This document shows, piece after piece, positions 41,373 to 53,674 of a stretch of 64,000 nt of DNA. Source of the stretch: Piezodorus guildinii (taxonomy: Eukaryota; Arthropoda; Insecta; Hemiptera; Pentatomidae); NCBI GenBank assembly GCA_023052935.1, contig CM041292.1, forward strand, positions 37,888,639 through 37,952,638, written 5' to 3'. Position numbers and translations under genes: made by a program. The notes below the pieces were generated by a model that ran no database searches, was not told the origin of the DNA, and was given only the letters and a program-made list of their open reading frames with translations. The number at the start of each line of letters is the position of its first letter. The stretch's first letter is position 1.

Positions 41373-42281
41373 TTGGGTTGTTTCACATGAAATGTCTGTA
41401 TTTATAGTTTCTGAAATACATAAAGGATTTCGCAGGTCTCTGTTGTTTTCTTTCGAATGTTTACATATTTAAAGTAAACAGTTAATAATCCTCTACCTTT
41501 GTATTATAAACATTAGCTTCCCACTCAATTACCCACTTTTAGTATACCTCCAAATATAAACATGGAAACACGCGATTTTCGAGTAATATTTTTGTACGAG
41601 TTTAAATACGGCCATTCAGCAGCTGAGGCAACTAGAAATATTTGCAAGGCGTTTGGGGAAGGGAGTGTAATTGAACAGACCATTCGCCGTTGGTTTGCTG
41701 AGTTTTCAGCTAGGGATACCGACTTGGAAAACTTGCCCCGAGGAAGAACTCCGTCCGTAATAGACAACGATGTCCTCAAATATACAGTAGAAGGAAAACC
41801 CTAAAGAAAATAGTTAAAGGACTCTCAGCTCAACTAAATACAGGTGCATCTACCGTTTCCAGACATTTAAAGTGTATTGGGAAAGTAAAAAAGCTCGATA
41901 CATGGGTACCTCATAATCTCACTGAGCGGGCATGTTTCAAAACATACCGTGAAAAATTGAAAGAACTGGGCTACGAAGTTCTTCCGCACTCACCATCTTC
42001 TTCCGACTTGTCTCCAACAGATTACCACCTGTTCAGGAATTTAGACAACTTCGTCAAAGGAAAATATTTTGAAAATGATCAAGTGAAAAGTGCGTTTTCA
42101 AATTTTGTTTCACTTCAAAGCTCAGAGTTTTTCAGTTCGGGATAAAAAAGTTGGTGTCGCGTTGGGAAAAATGTGTAGAAAAAGAAGGAAAATACTTCGA
42201 ATAAAATTATCTTGTTTTAATATCGTATTTTTAATAAAAATCCTTTTCTTTGAAAACGGACATTTCATGTGACACGACCAA
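41373..42281 (+). mobile_element. Internally deleted mariner with 27-bp TIRs
   Basis: The ends TTGGGTTGTTTCACATGAAA and (inverted) TTGGTCGTGTCACATGAAAT pair over about 26 bp, with a few differences and one indel. TA flanks both sides (41371-41372 and 42282-42283). At 909 bp it lacks roughly the central third of a complete mariner. The terminal repeats are unrelated to those of the mariner at 13211. Confidence 0.85.
41562..42145 (+). pseudogene. mariner transposase remnant (SETMAR-like)
   Basis: The N-terminal helix-turn-helix part is open: DFRVIFLYEFKYGHSAAEAT, then NICKAFGEGSVIEQTIRRWF and then NLPRGRTPSVIDND (41562-41804). After frameshifts the VKGLSAQLNTGASTVSRHLK block follows. The catalytic centre is deleted: the first and second aspartates are missing, and the C-terminal HSPSSSDLSPTDYHLFRNL keeps only the third. 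Not functional. Confidence 0.85.
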
Positions 42282-42979
42282 TAGCTTTAATTAAAATATT
42301 TTCCATGCATTGTCATACCGGGTTACATTTGAATGCTATACCTGTATCTTTGTATCTTTTAATATTATTTTAAAGAGGCTTGTTACGAGATTGTTAGCCT
42401 AGGATGAGATTGAGAAGATTGTAATATTCAGTCTTTGGACGTCCTGATAATGAGTTGCTTTCAAGAGGGAGGCGTGGAAGATGAGATTCTCCACGGACCC
42501 TTAGAAGACCGCAGCTCGTGAAAATTTGCTCAACTTTTTTTACAGTTTCGTATTTCCATATCCTAATGAAGGTTTTATATACTTATTACAGAAAGTATAT
42601 TCGCCTTAATCACAAAAAAATATGTTTGTTCTTTTGTTGATATATGTAAATTCCTGTCAATTTTAAATCATATATATTTAAATCTCGCGTCACGGCTTTG
42701 AGGTTGAACTACTCGGAACAGCTCACCGATTTGTATGAAATTTCGTATGTATGAGAATCGGTTCTAAAGTATATTTTATACTGCTAGGTGATTCGGGTAT
42801 CCCTATTAATTTTTTTATTTGGCATAAAGAAATACCTTTATCCCCAAATTGTTATTCTCCTTTCTCCACTCTGGCATTTTTGAATCGAGATTTAATCGAG
42901 AAATAAGTACTAGACAATCATTATTTATTTATATTAGGTCTTTTCAACAGCAAGGGTTATTATTTGCACCCAATCTTAC
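42282..42979. other. AT-rich non-coding DNA
   Basis: GAACTACTCGGAACAGCTCACCGATTTG near 42705 resembles a common dispersed-repeat motif but is too short to assign. No gene. Confidence 0.4.
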
Positions 42980-43770
42980 AATTTCAATTTTTTTTTTCAA
43001 TTTTTTTCTCTTTATATCTTAATTTACACCTGTCAGAAGATGTCTGACAATCAGCATAGGTGTTGGACAAAAGTAAGATCTGACATAATAGGCATGGGGA
43101 AGTAAATTGCCCAGCTTCGTTTTAGCCATGTTCTGACCGGCATTTCAGCTACTGACATGTCGTTAATCAGTTTATTATCGTGTCCGTTAAGTTTAATGTG
43201 AAAACGAGAATAGAATGTTCGTATATGTTGGTCAACTGTTGATTGCTGAAAGTCCGTATGTAGGGTTCTGTTGTTAACGTACCAAGGAGCTGTCGTTGTG
43301 AGTCTTAAAATTTTGGTTTAAAATGATTGCAGCTTTTGTATGTGAAGCGTAAGTCCATATTGGCTTAAGAAGGTATGTGTATGTATTTAGTTTCTGTCTA
43401 ATTTTTAATTTTGATGATTTTGAAAAAAAGAGAGTGTAGTATTTTCAGTCGATGGTTGAGAGTCTGTCTTTTCATCTTGTCATGTGGGTCCCAAGTCATC
43501 CTTCGATCGAGTGTCAGTCTAGGTAATGTACAGAGTTTGTCTGAGGAATTTGGTTGTTGTCGATAAAAATTGGTGGGAAAGTTTTTGTCGTAGTGTAAAC
43601 TTTACGTGTTTTGATTTGTCGTGATTTAAACTAATTTTCAAAGATTGTACCAATTTTGTAGTAGCATTAAGTGATTTTGTAGAGTCAGTGAGGCCAGTAT
43701 GGGATCGCCGTTTGATGTTAAAATTGCAGTATCGTCTGCTTAAGTGGCTATCAATAACTTAAGTATTTTT
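42980..43770 (-). pseudogene. Jockey-family LINE ORF2 relic, closest to the intact element
   Basis: The plus-strand blocks ATGTGGGTCCCAAGTCATCC, TAGTGTAAACTTTACGTGTTT and GTATCGTCTGCTTAAGTGGC align in order with 21005-21270 of the intact LINE, where they encode RLTWNPHTRLK, the CKHVTFTLRR block and the FADDTAI motif in reverse. It is 5'-truncated just upstream of the FADD motif and badly mutated. It is probably an old member of the same lineage as the intact copy. Confidence 0.7.
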
Positions 43771-45284
43771 TTTTAAAAATGGTTACTTACTTTATAGAGA
43801 CAGGACGAGCCCTATCAAGGCTGGTATAACCAAATTAATAATTGTTGTACTCACTTTAGTTGTTATCAAACCCAGAATCTAGAGATTTGTAACTGAGTGT
43901 ACTTTTCACTGATATAAAATATAAAATATGAAAAAAAAAAAAAAAATATGAAGTTAATTATTTTTTTTTTTAAAATAAACCCGTAAAATCTCTTTTTTAA
44001 CATTTCATTTGCGCACCTGTTGTTATTTAAATGTTTTGAATTAGTCAACAGTATTTGAAATAAAGTGACTTATTGCGGATAATTTAAACATTTTTTTGAT
44101 ATATTGAGGGTAAAAGGGTGATAGTATTGATATTAATAGTGGTTTGTTTGTTTGGGTTTTAATGCGTAAGACCCTAAGGTTGTCAACTAAAATACAATGT
44201 TTTCGTATCGGGTAATTTTAATTTTTGTAGTTCTGATTCTGTCCCTGAGATATTTCTTGGTAGAATACTTGATTGAAGTTGTTGCTTTTTCTTCTTTCGC
44301 CTCATTTTCCTTCTGTCCGTGGGCTTACCGACAACATACGTGGCAACTTTTATTTATGATGGGTTACTCACTGATAGGTTTACATAATAATTACTTTCTG
44401 TTGATAAACAGCCAGAAACTAAGTCAAAGATAATTTTATCGTCAAGAAACGGTGTTTTCTGGTTCTAAGCCAAGGCTCTCAGACCATGAACTACGGCCGG
44501 CAGATACAGTACCAGTATCAGTAACGCTTACAATAACGAATTATACCCCGTGTCCTGGCCGTGACTCGTTAAGTTTCCTCCCATTTCCTGTTAATTTCCT
44601 TGCTCCTCCCCCACTCCTCCCGGAAATACCAACCTTAATGAATGCGGAAAGGTTTTTAGTGGCATCGACGTGACTCCTTCTATTTTACATTCAAATAAGG
44701 CTTTAGCAGAATCCTTAAATCTACCGCTGTATTTTTTTTCTCCCTTTAATCCGATTGGGGTAAACCGGCTCCTGTAAATCTTACAAATAAGGTATTGAGT
44801 CCCCACTGATTGGGTCTCAGGTTCTAGATTTAATCGTATATTTTAGTTTATTACCTAATAATTTCTTTCCTTCCAGTAATATCACATTTCAATTCTATTT
44901 ATTTATCAAACAAACAATATTGAATATGAATCCTTTTCGATGGAACTTAGAGCTAATTGGCAATTGTCTTAAACATTTACATAATCCTGTATATTCTATT
45001 ATTAATTTTTTTTTTATGCCGATTAAGAGAGAGTGATAAATTTCGAATCCGACTACTTTTTAATACTTCGGTGAAGAGATAGGGCTTGATAAATATAAGC
45101 TGTAAAATAATTAACTAAAGGGGACAAAGTTTAAAAATTAATTTACAGAAATAAGAGCACTACAGATTTCTAATACAAGATTGTTAAGGTCGTGGTTTTA
45201 GAAAATCGCTAAAGTCAAATAACAATATTATGTTATAACTGTTTATAAACATATAGATCGGCAGTTAAGTAATATGAAGAGCAA
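43771..45284. other. AT-rich DNA with one GC-richer patch
   Basis: Positions 44450-44810 are less AT-rich and have a 71-codon minus-strand frame (44591-44806, starts MGTQYLICKIYRSRF). No family is recognised, so no gene is called. The rest is AT-rich with A and T runs. Confidence 0.35.
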
Positions 45285-45790
45285 TAAATAATTCAAACGA
45301 AAGTGGCATATTATCACTGCTAATTTCAAAACGCTATATCCCTGCTTAGTTCTTAACCAATTTCAATGATTATTTTTTTCATTTTGTAGAAAATTAATTG
45401 GTAATAAATTTTTGGTATTTCTTTATCAATAAATTAGGAGAAACGATTTTTTTTTCGTTATTTGTTGTTTTTCGTAAGTTAAAACAAATACATTTTTTTT
45501 CTATATTATCACTTTTAATCGGCCGCCATTGTATGAAGAACCAGCTGATATCAATGCTTAGGTGTTAGGATCATAGCTGCATGCCCTATTATTTTCGTGG
45601 CGAATTTCAAACGTTTTTTTTTTATTCGTTTAATTCTAAAATAATATTATTCTACGCTTCTAGAAACGTAAAAGCCCTCATATTTTAGGAAGGGGGGGGA
45701 TTTTTTTTTCTGTCAATTACAAAGGTCCATTATTGAAAATAATAAACCAATAGAGTGGCGAAAGGCAAATTTTCATAAGTTATTGTTTTA
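45285..45790 (+). repeat. Repeat S, second copy
   Basis: GTGGCATATTATCACTGCTAA, CGCTATATCCCTGCTTAGTTC, TACGCTTCTAGAAACGTAA and AACCAATAG...CAAATTTTC occur in the same order as at 8800-9470. Here the repeat is not interrupted by SINE B. Confidence 0.5.
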
Positions 45791-47534
45791 ATTGTTAATG
45801 ATTACTCAATTGTTATGTGATTAATTAGGAAACAAGTGTTTCCATGACTAAATGTTAAACGTTTATTATTAATTTCTAAATAGTACTTTATAAAGATTAT
45901 TTTTAGATTATTATAGTTTATTTAATCGATGAAACCTATCGTATCACATTTGAATATACTTTCAGCTTCGTAAAAAGCAACATTTAAATATATATATTTT
46001 TTGGGTTTATTATTTCCAATAAGAAACCTCTGTAATAGACCAAAAAAAATAAAAGAACTCATTCCCCCTCAACATTTGAGGACTAGAGCGCTTCAAGATA
46101 CATAGAATCTTCTTATCGAATCTCTGTCCGCTTCTTTTTTCTTAAACTACTAGACCGATATTTATGAAACTCGGCCAAAAAAATACTATTGCATCCAACG
46201 ATGATCCCAACACCTGGAAGTTGTATCAATGACTTGACAATTATCCGCAGATTTGTTTTGGAATGGCGGCCGATTAAATATTATTTAATTCTATAACTGT
46301 TATTTTTTAGGATTGAGAAAAAATTGTATTGAGTTTTAGGATGAAACCGCGAGGAATAAAAACATAAAAAAAGTGAAATCCTACCTATAAATACGCTCGT
46401 TATTTTCGAAGATGGAAAAAAAATTCCATAATTTTAGAATCAGTACATCACTATTATCTATAATACAGAAAAAAAAAATAAAATTTCACCTACATGTACG
46501 CCCTTGAGTCAGTTATTTTTTAAGATAAATAAATTAATTACAAAATATAAATACGTTGTCAGGGCTATTCGGAATAGAATTAAATTTTCTAAAAATACGA
46601 ACAAATAATTATTAAAATCATTTCAGAAATAGCAGAGATATATCGTTTTGAAATTAGTTGTGGTGTTTGACTAATTTCCTTTGAATATTATTGCTTTTAT
46701 ATTAGTTTATTGCCTTTTAACAGCTATATAAACAGTTGTACCATAATATAATTAATATGAAATCATAAACCATTGTGCAATAATTTGCTGCGTTTTTTTT
46801 TATTATTTTTAATGTAGGAAGTGTATTTTAGACAAACTGCAACTAGTGATATTATTATTAAAGGCCCGTCTATGATTAATTAATAATTATACACAACTTA
46901 CCAAGGGGGGATAGTATGTGATTCAATAACGCACTCCTTTCAAGCCTTGACTTGAACCTTAATTGAATCACTTGACTTCTAATGTAAGCATTGAAAGGGG
47001 AAAATGTGAGGAAATGAACCTCCAACCCGAATGACTTCAGAGCTGACATTTCATTCAAACCAAGGTGTAGATTTGCATATACACCGTTCATGAACTTTGT
47101 ATAATGATTCAATTAACTTTGTCGTTTTCCTTGCAATCTGCGTAAACGAAGTGAAATAATTTATACGATAGTTAAAAAAATTAAAGTCATTTTATTTATA
47201 AATAGCGTTTCAGCCGTTTAATTACAAGGTGGAAAGTAATGAGAGGATTATTTATTGAAACAACTTAAGTCGTTAATATTTATATTAAATAAAATCTCAA
47301 TTAGGACAGTAATAATAGCTTTTCGTTCTGATCTTTCCTATATATCTGTTTTTTTTTCAATAATAAAATAAAATTCGAATTACATTTGTGTGTGCCATTA
47401 TGTCACGATAATCTGTAAAATTTAATGTTGTAAAAAAAAAATAACGACACAAAATAACTACATTTTAATATTTGTTTGAAATTTTTATAGACCCCATTAG
47501 ACTATAATTTTTCTATTGCTCTTGACGGGTGTAA
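45791..47534. other. AT-rich non-coding DNA
   Basis: No gene or recognised repeat. Confidence 0.45.
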
Positions 47535-47645
47535 TGTTTTTTTAGGTCTTTGTTGAAGATTCCTTGGTGACAAAGTAAGAGGCATTGAGGATTTTTCTAA
47601 GGGTTTTAATTTGCAAGGATTGGATATTGGTGGAATTTGATTGTT
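47535..47645 (-). pseudogene. Jockey-family LINE fragment
   Basis: About 110 bp match 37010-37080 and 4695-4760 (GACAAAGTAAGAGGCATTGAGGATTTTTC), the segment coding the NAPYFVTN region of ORF2 in reverse. Confidence 0.55.
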
Positions 47646-47719
47646 TATCGTCGTATGTGTGAACTCATTTATTTGAATTTATCACATTTGACTAAATGTT
47701 ATTTAATACATAAAATAAA

Positions 47720-48550
47720 ATTTGGGCGATTTTTCATCGGAAATACACATTTTAGGGTCCCCTGAATCCAAATAACCAAGTCCCGCAAAAAGGTCTGTGT
47801 GTGTGTGGTAACTCTCGGCGGAAACGAAAAGTCCTGTGAAACTGAAATTGCATATTTAAGACAAATATACGCCCAAGACGTTACATAACCTTTTTCATTA
47901 AAATGAGCTTACCAGAATAGGCACTTTATACCACACATTTTGCACCTTTTTTCGATTTTCTCGAAAACGGTTCCGACGATTTTGATTAAACTCGCTATAT
48001 CGATGTAAAAATTAATGGGCTTTAATATCATTTAGGTCTCATTCGGATTAAAATGGTCTGACAGAGCTTAAATTCCGATAATTTAAATTTTCTTTCTCTA
48101 AAGTACCTTTAATTTTGTTGATTCTATAAAAATAACTTATTATCTTGTTACCACTGATGAAAAACAGGTAAATATATAAATTGAATGAATTCGATACTAA
48201 AGGAGAAAACAGAAAACAATATTTTTTTAATGCAATTTTTAGTTTTTAAACATAAGAGCAGTAACCTACATGTATGATATACCGTTGGAAAGCTGAAGGT
48301 TTTAGAAAAAATATTATCTGATACTCAAGCTTTTAAAATTTAATAGAGAGTGATGAAAAGCCGATTAAACTAAGTGATTATTTTAGATATTAAATAATAG
48401 ATTTTTTGATAAAACACATGTTTCTATAGAAATTCCGTTTAACTAATTCTTTAATGGTTTCACTCATCTTCTCTTACTGTATTTGAAAATTCTTTAATTA
48501 ATTGTAAAAACGGAGGTAAGTAAAAGTCGTGTGTTGCCCGCACCAGATTT
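47720..48550 (-). repeat. Repeat R, copy g (near full length)
   Basis: It has TTTTAGGGTCCCCTGAATCC, CTGTGTGTGTGTGGTAAC, CTCGAAAACGGTTCCGACGA and ACCGTTGGAAAGCTGAAG. The end is GGAGGTAAGTAAAAGTCGTG, then GCCCGCACCAGATTTTT. Together with copy b it defines the unit length. Confidence 0.7.
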
Positions 48551-48555
48551 TTTTT

Positions 48556-49554
48556 TAAGAACTGCTAAAAATAAAAGAAAGATATATATATCAAACCTAT
48601 TGTTCGACACATGTTTTGAAAGGCACTAAACTCATCATAACATTTTGGTTGTTGGAAGCGGTCGACAAAGTAATGAAGCTTAATAAAAAACTTATTATAT
48701 TTACGTGACCACGCTTTAGCCTTTTAGACCTTTACTGGGACTAAGAAAAACAAAATAAATATAAAATCAATAAATACTAAAGAAGATTTTATATCGTATT
48801 TTTCATTTGCGACTTGGAATCCTTTAAAAAATGCCCTTTACTGCATCACTAATTAATCATCCAAAAGACCTGAAAATTCCATACCCCACTCCTGTCCTCC
48901 CTTAGAAAACTATGCAGGTTGAATGAATTAATGAAACATTGTGATCAATATAGTTAATATATAGCAATATATTATATATATATATATATATATTTAACAT
49001 TAAATAATAATATAGACGCGTAATATATTTTTTTACAGATAAAGATTTTAGAAAAAATTATGTTTTATATACAAATCGGTAAAATTTAATGCTTAAAAAA
49101 GAACATGGTATAAACTTTTAAATTTCGAGTTTGACTACATTGCGACTTAGTCCAGAAATTTCAATTAGTCTAGGTGATGATGTAACTAAAAAATCGAAAG
49201 TACTATTTTTTTTTTCAATATAAATAAGATTTTAAATAAAATTTAGTAGAATAGAATAGAAAATAATCATTATCATAGTCCCTTAAGAACACCAAATAAG
49301 TACAATTAAGGTATACAATGTATCTGACCAAAAGATCAAATGATTATGATTAATTCTTTTTTACAATGGTTTAAGAAGTAAGAAAAGAAAAAAAAATACA
49401 TCTGTACAATAAAACAAAAGAATAAAATAAATAAGCTTCTTCTTTTCTACAACAAAGAGCAAATTAATGTAGAAAATTAATTAATAAATTAAGTAAGGTA
49501 TGGACAATAAATAATATTTCTTTTTTATATTCAAAATTTGATATTTGATATAAA
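48556..49554. other. AT-rich non-coding DNA with (TA)n at 48972-48992
   Basis: No gene. Confidence 0.45.
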
Positions 49555-50035
49555 ATTTCATTGCTGTTGAGCATCTGTTTGGAAAAACAGGAACAGCTGG
49601 GATTTGAATGATGATAGAGAACAGGCTTCTACAGGCGAATATGAGTAGGTAGGGAATTCCAGAGATTAGGAGAGCGGGCAAGAAAGGAATGATCAAAACT
49701 TTTATGGATATGGGGAGGTAGCTGGGAGTTAATAGTTTGGTAAAGAAATATTGTCTGCGGATTGGGGGACGAGCCATTTTAACTCAGCGTATAAATGGGT
49801 CATTCGGGATCGCTTTGGTGTGTCGAGGATACATCTTAAAAATATGTTCATAATTCGCTTTAGCCTGTTCTCAAGCACTTTCGGGAGGCCGCCATATACT
49901 AAGCAGCAATAATCATAGGGAGAGAGGGGGAGGATAAGTGAGGAAATTAGGAGTTTACGGAGAAGAAGATGTTCTGCGAGAAATTTTGGGCAATATGGGG
50001 TTTCCAGGAAAGGGTTTGCTCAATGGTAATAACAC
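49555..50035 (-). pseudogene. LINE ORF2 C-terminal relic (CR1/Jockey-group-like)
   Basis: Minus strand: YDYCCLVYGGLPKVLENRLK, then RIMNIFLRCILDTPKRSRMT, and after a frameshift SFLARSPNLWNSLPTHIRL. The order Y(G)xxVWG..LxRLQxxxxR..., then FxxRxxxLWNSLP, is the standard ending of CR1/Jockey-group ORF2 proteins. It differs from the other LINE relics here, so it is a separate family. The catalytic core is absent. Confidence 0.65.
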
Positions 50036-50954
50036 ACGTTTTTGACTGAGGTGATTGGGCAATGATTTAGTACTTATCGTGATTAATATTATATAGCAGT
50101 AATAATTATTAGAGTTTTTTTTTTTTGTTTCATTAGTTAGTCTTTATTAATATTTACATATTTTCCTACAATTTATGAATTTCATTTTTATTATTTCTCT
50201 TTTTTTTCTAATATTTTATTTTTACTTATATGTTCTTTTTTTGTTTTTTTTCTAATTTCACTCTAGCGATTAAAAATTAATCATACACAGGCGTTGAAGA
50301 CCCTGAGGCTTTACGACTTAAAGCCAAAACAAACGAACTTGAGTGATCATTATAGAAAATTGTTTTTATTGTAAGATTATTTAATCTGAAACTCGATGTA
50401 AGTCTTGAACCTTTTTTTCAACTCTAATTTCATCTGAAAGTTATTATATAGGTCAGACTATATCATATGGAACTCGGAGATAAACCTTATCCAAAATATA
50501 TTGCGATATATATTTCTTCCATTTCCCCTCCTGACTGAAGAGAATATCCTTGGATAGCCTGATGGAGAAGAGAGGCCACATCTTATTTAGCGAAGAGGAT
50601 ATGGAAGCAATATAGAGGAAGGCGGGAGGTGGAAGATATAGAATGCAATAACCAACGGATACACCGCCTCCTCCCTCTTCAATCTTATTCTCTTTTCGTC
50701 TCCATATAGATATTTTTATCAAAATTTACGATCATTAACTGTGTTTCAGTTTAACTGTGTCAGGAATCACATGTCTGATTTGTTAATATAATAGAAATAA
50801 TTCTGACCTGCAGGGTAAATGGTATACAATATTGCCTAAAAAATTATTCAAAGTATTAAACAAAATAAAAAAAGGAACTTAGAAAGTTGAAATATCATAA
50901 CAATATTGGCATGTTAATGAGAAGAAATTGTATATTTTGTATTCAACAGTTTCG
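50036..50954. other. AT-rich DNA, no gene
   Basis: Mostly T-rich. A GC-richer patch at 50455-50700 has an 89-codon minus-strand frame without recognisable motifs. Confidence 0.4.
50302..50330 (+). other. CCTGA-hairpin-AAAAC module
   Basis: CCTGAGGCTTTACGACTTAA is followed by AGCCAAAAC. GGCTTTA and TTAAAGCC form a strong stem with a short loop between the conserved CTGA and AAAC boxes. This is the best-paired example of the module. Confidence 0.4.
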
Positions 50955-51230
50955 ATCGTTAAAATGTTCGAATTCCAATTTACAAACGGAAATACACGCT
51001 TTCCGTCCCCTTCAAACGCTTTCCGCTTAGGGTCTCCTGAGTCTAAATAACCAAGTTCTGTAAAAAATTCTGTGTGTGTGTGTGTGTGGTAAGTCTAGCT
51101 CAAATTAGTTGTAATAAACTGAAATTTAACATTTTAATAGCTTATTGCTGAGATGTTCCAGCAATTTTTTTACCAAAATCGGATAAAAGGATGAGCTATT
51201 TTTTTTTTTTTTTTTTGTATAATTTTCTCG

Positions 51231-52635
51231 TTTGTTTTAGTTAAAATGATCTGGGAAAATGAAAAAATACCCGAAGAATGGAAAGAATCAATACTTATTC
51301 CGATTCACAAAAAAGGACCGAGGACGATTTGTAACAACTATCGTGGGATCTCTCTTCTTCCAGTATGCTATAAAATATTCTCGTCAATACTAACTAGCCG
51401 AATCATGGAATACGCTGAGGAAATTATCGGAGACTACCAATGTGGTTTTTGGCGGAATCGCTCGACTATTGATCAAATATTTTCCTTACGTCAAATATTA
51501 GAGAAGAAGCTGGAATACAACGGTGTAGTCCATCAACTTTATATAGATTTTAAAAAGGTTTATGATTCCATAGATCGTCAGAAGCTATATAACATCATGA
51601 TTGAACAGGGGATACCTAAAAAGTTAGTAAACCTAGTAGAGATGTGTTTGTCGGATACATTTCATAAAGTTAGAATCGGTCATAATTACTCCGAGAGATT
51701 TGAGGTGCGATCGGGTTTAAAACAGGGTGACTCCCTTTCACCTGTTTTGTTTAATATAGCCTTATAATATGTTATAGATAAGGTGATGTGTACCGAGAAA
51801 GGCTTAAATATGGGTGAGAAGATTCCGGTTTTGGGGTATGCCGATGATTTGGTACTACTAGGTGAAGACACGGAAACTATACAACTAAATACAAGTGTGT
51901 TAATAAAAACCGGTAAACAAAGAGGTCTCGAATTAAATACCGATAAGACGAAATATATGATTAGTTGCAGAAATGGTGGCGATCTTGATGATATTAATAT
52001 TTCAGGTCATACTTTTGAACACGTAGAGAATTCAAGTATTTAGGTTCAATGATAACAAGAAAAATAAAATCCAGGAAGAAATAAAGTCCCGGTTAAAGGT
52101 GGGAAATGCGTGTTATTATTCAGTTGCTAAATTACTTAGCTCGCGGCTTCTGTCTAAAAACTTAAAGGTTAGAATTTATAAAACTATTATTCTTCCAACG
52201 GTTCTTTACGGATGCGAAACGTGGCCGCTTACTTTGAAGGATGAACAACGGCTTAAGGTTTTCGAGAATAAGATACTGCGTAAGATATTTGGTCCGAAGA
52301 GAGATGAGGCCACTGGGGAGTTTAGAAGGTTGCACAACGCGGAATTGCGGAGTTTGTACCCTGTGAATATAATTGAGTTGATAGCATCGCAGAGACTCAA
52401 ATGGGCGCGTAAAGTTGTTGGGCTTAGTGAGGAACGGATTCCGAGAAAGTTGGTATTCGCTGAACCGACTGGTAGGCGTCCGAAAGGTAGGCTGAAGCGT
52501 CGATGGGAGGATTGCATTAAGGCTGATCTCGGGGGCTTGGGCTTGACCGGTGAACATTGGACGAGTCTGTGCAGGCGAAGTTTGGTGGTATCGGGATCGA
52601 ACCTTCGGGTTCGGTGAGCCTATTATTATTATTAT
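51231..52635 (+). mobile_element. 5'-truncated RTE-like LINE with 13-bp TSD
   Basis: TATAATTTTCTCG at 51218-51230 is repeated at 52636-52648, flanking about 1.4 kb that ends in a (TTA)n tail. The element lacks its 5' part (endonuclease) and starts inside the reverse transcriptase. It is the longest of four copies of this family in the window, and interrupts R copy h. The TTA tail and ORF2 ending suggest the RTE group; the exact clade is not certain. Confidence 0.85.
51246..52617 (+). pseudogene. RTE-like ORF2 reverse transcriptase, disrupted
   Basis: In order: NNYRGISLLPVCYKIFSSIL, GDYQCGFWRNRSTIDQIFSL, YIDFKKVYDSIDR (catalytic D), GLKQGDSLSPVLFNIAL, then an in-frame TAA at 51765-51767 that looks like a GAA-to-TAA change. 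The same frame continues with VLGYADDLVLLGED (catalytic YADD). One lost A near 52030 shifts the frame (the 37505 copy keeps it). The last part, open from 52099, reads YGCETWPLTLKDEQRLKVFE through GRRPKGRLKRRWEDC to the stop. Only about one nonsense and one frameshift separate the fragments, so the insertion is fairly young. Confidence 0.85.
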
Positions 52636-53015
52636 TATAATTTTCTCGAAAACAGCTCTGACGATTTTGACTAAATTCGCTTTATCCATGAGAAATTGAA
52701 TGGCTTTAAATATAATGTAGGATTAATTATGATTAAAATGGTCCAACAGGGCTTAAACGGTGATATTTTTAATTTATTTATCTAAAAAAACTGTATTATC
52801 TGTTAGCATTGATAAAAAACGGGTAAATATGTGAGTTGGACGACTTCGATTACCAACTAAAGAAGAAAAGAGCCAAAATATTTTTGTATGCAATTTTTAT
52901 ATTAAAAGTCAAAGTAATTAATGGTTTTACCTTTTTTATAACTAACTGTATTTATAATTCTTAAATTGATTTTAACAACGGAGGTATGTGAAAGTCGGGT
53001 GTTGCACACACCAGA

Positions 53016-53185
53016 TCTTTAGCTTTCCTACTATAAGCTAATGATTTACTGCTCTATATTTTAAAGCCCTAATTGGACTGTAAATAAACAACATAAAATT
53101 ATAGCATTTATAATTTTTAAAAAAAATGTTCATTTGACTGTTAACCAATTTGTTCTATTTAAGATTTTTCTATAATTATTTCATT

Positions 53186-53219
<34 letters not shown>

Positions 53220-53542
53220 ATATATATTATATATATATATATATATATATTGTTGTTCTCGACTGTTGATAATTGAAGTTACCTATTGATCCTTGAGGTT
53301 CAGTCAATAAATAAGCAATTCTCTTCACACTTTAGGCTAGACTTCTTAATATGAATTAAGATTTAAGATTATGGACATCTGATTTTTTGTTTATGGCCCA
53401 ACTAATATATATTATATATATATATATTATATATATATAATTTCCTATAGAATGATATAACCTATAGCGAGCGTGGAATAAGAACTGTAGCCGATAGAAG
53501 ATAGGGGCAAGACAAACCGGTTGTGCAGAGCTCTGGGTATTT
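53016..53542. other. AT-rich DNA with interrupted (TA)n tracts
   Basis: TA-rich microsatellites lie at 53189-53250 and 53406-53441. No gene is seen. Confidence 0.6.
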
Positions 53543-53674
53543 TTAGCGCCTTGCCCCACTGCAGCCTCTCATCCTCAGTGCCACTTTCTGCATCTCCGTC
53601 TGGTCATCTACTTCTGCGTCCGCCTCCGAGGGAGGAATGACTTTCACCATTGGAAATTGTTGAAGGAACTGGCA
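53543..53674 (-). CDS. Candidate terminal coding exon
   Basis: On the minus strand an acceptor-like CCAAACGATTTCAG precedes 43 open codons and a TAA. They read CQFLQQFPMVKVIPPSEADA, then EVDDQTEMQKVALRMRGCSG, then ARR. Third codon positions are largely G or C, like the membrane gene at 29160 and unlike the AT-rich surroundings. The acidic, Glu/Asp-rich composition suggests a soluble or cytoplasmic tail. I do not recognise the protein, no upstream exon was found, and no poly(A) signal was identified nearby. Confidence 0.3.
   Translation of the reverse strand, partial: CQFLQQFPMVKVIPPSEADAEVDDQTEMQKVALRMRGCSGARR

Larger units (their letters stand above)
50955..53015 (-). repeat. Repeat R, copy h, split by an RTE-like insertion
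   Basis: R sequence runs 50955-51230 (including a TG run at 51070-51088 and GGGTCTCCTGAGTCTAAATA). It resumes at 52636-53015 (CTCGAAAACAGCTCTGACGA to GTGAAAGTCGGGTGTTGCAC). The two halves join where other R copies read TTTTCTCGAAAACGG. Confidence 0.7.

Noticed and set aside
52162..52689. 175-codon minus-strand frame
   Set aside because: It is antisense to the RTE-like ORF2 tail and has no independent support.
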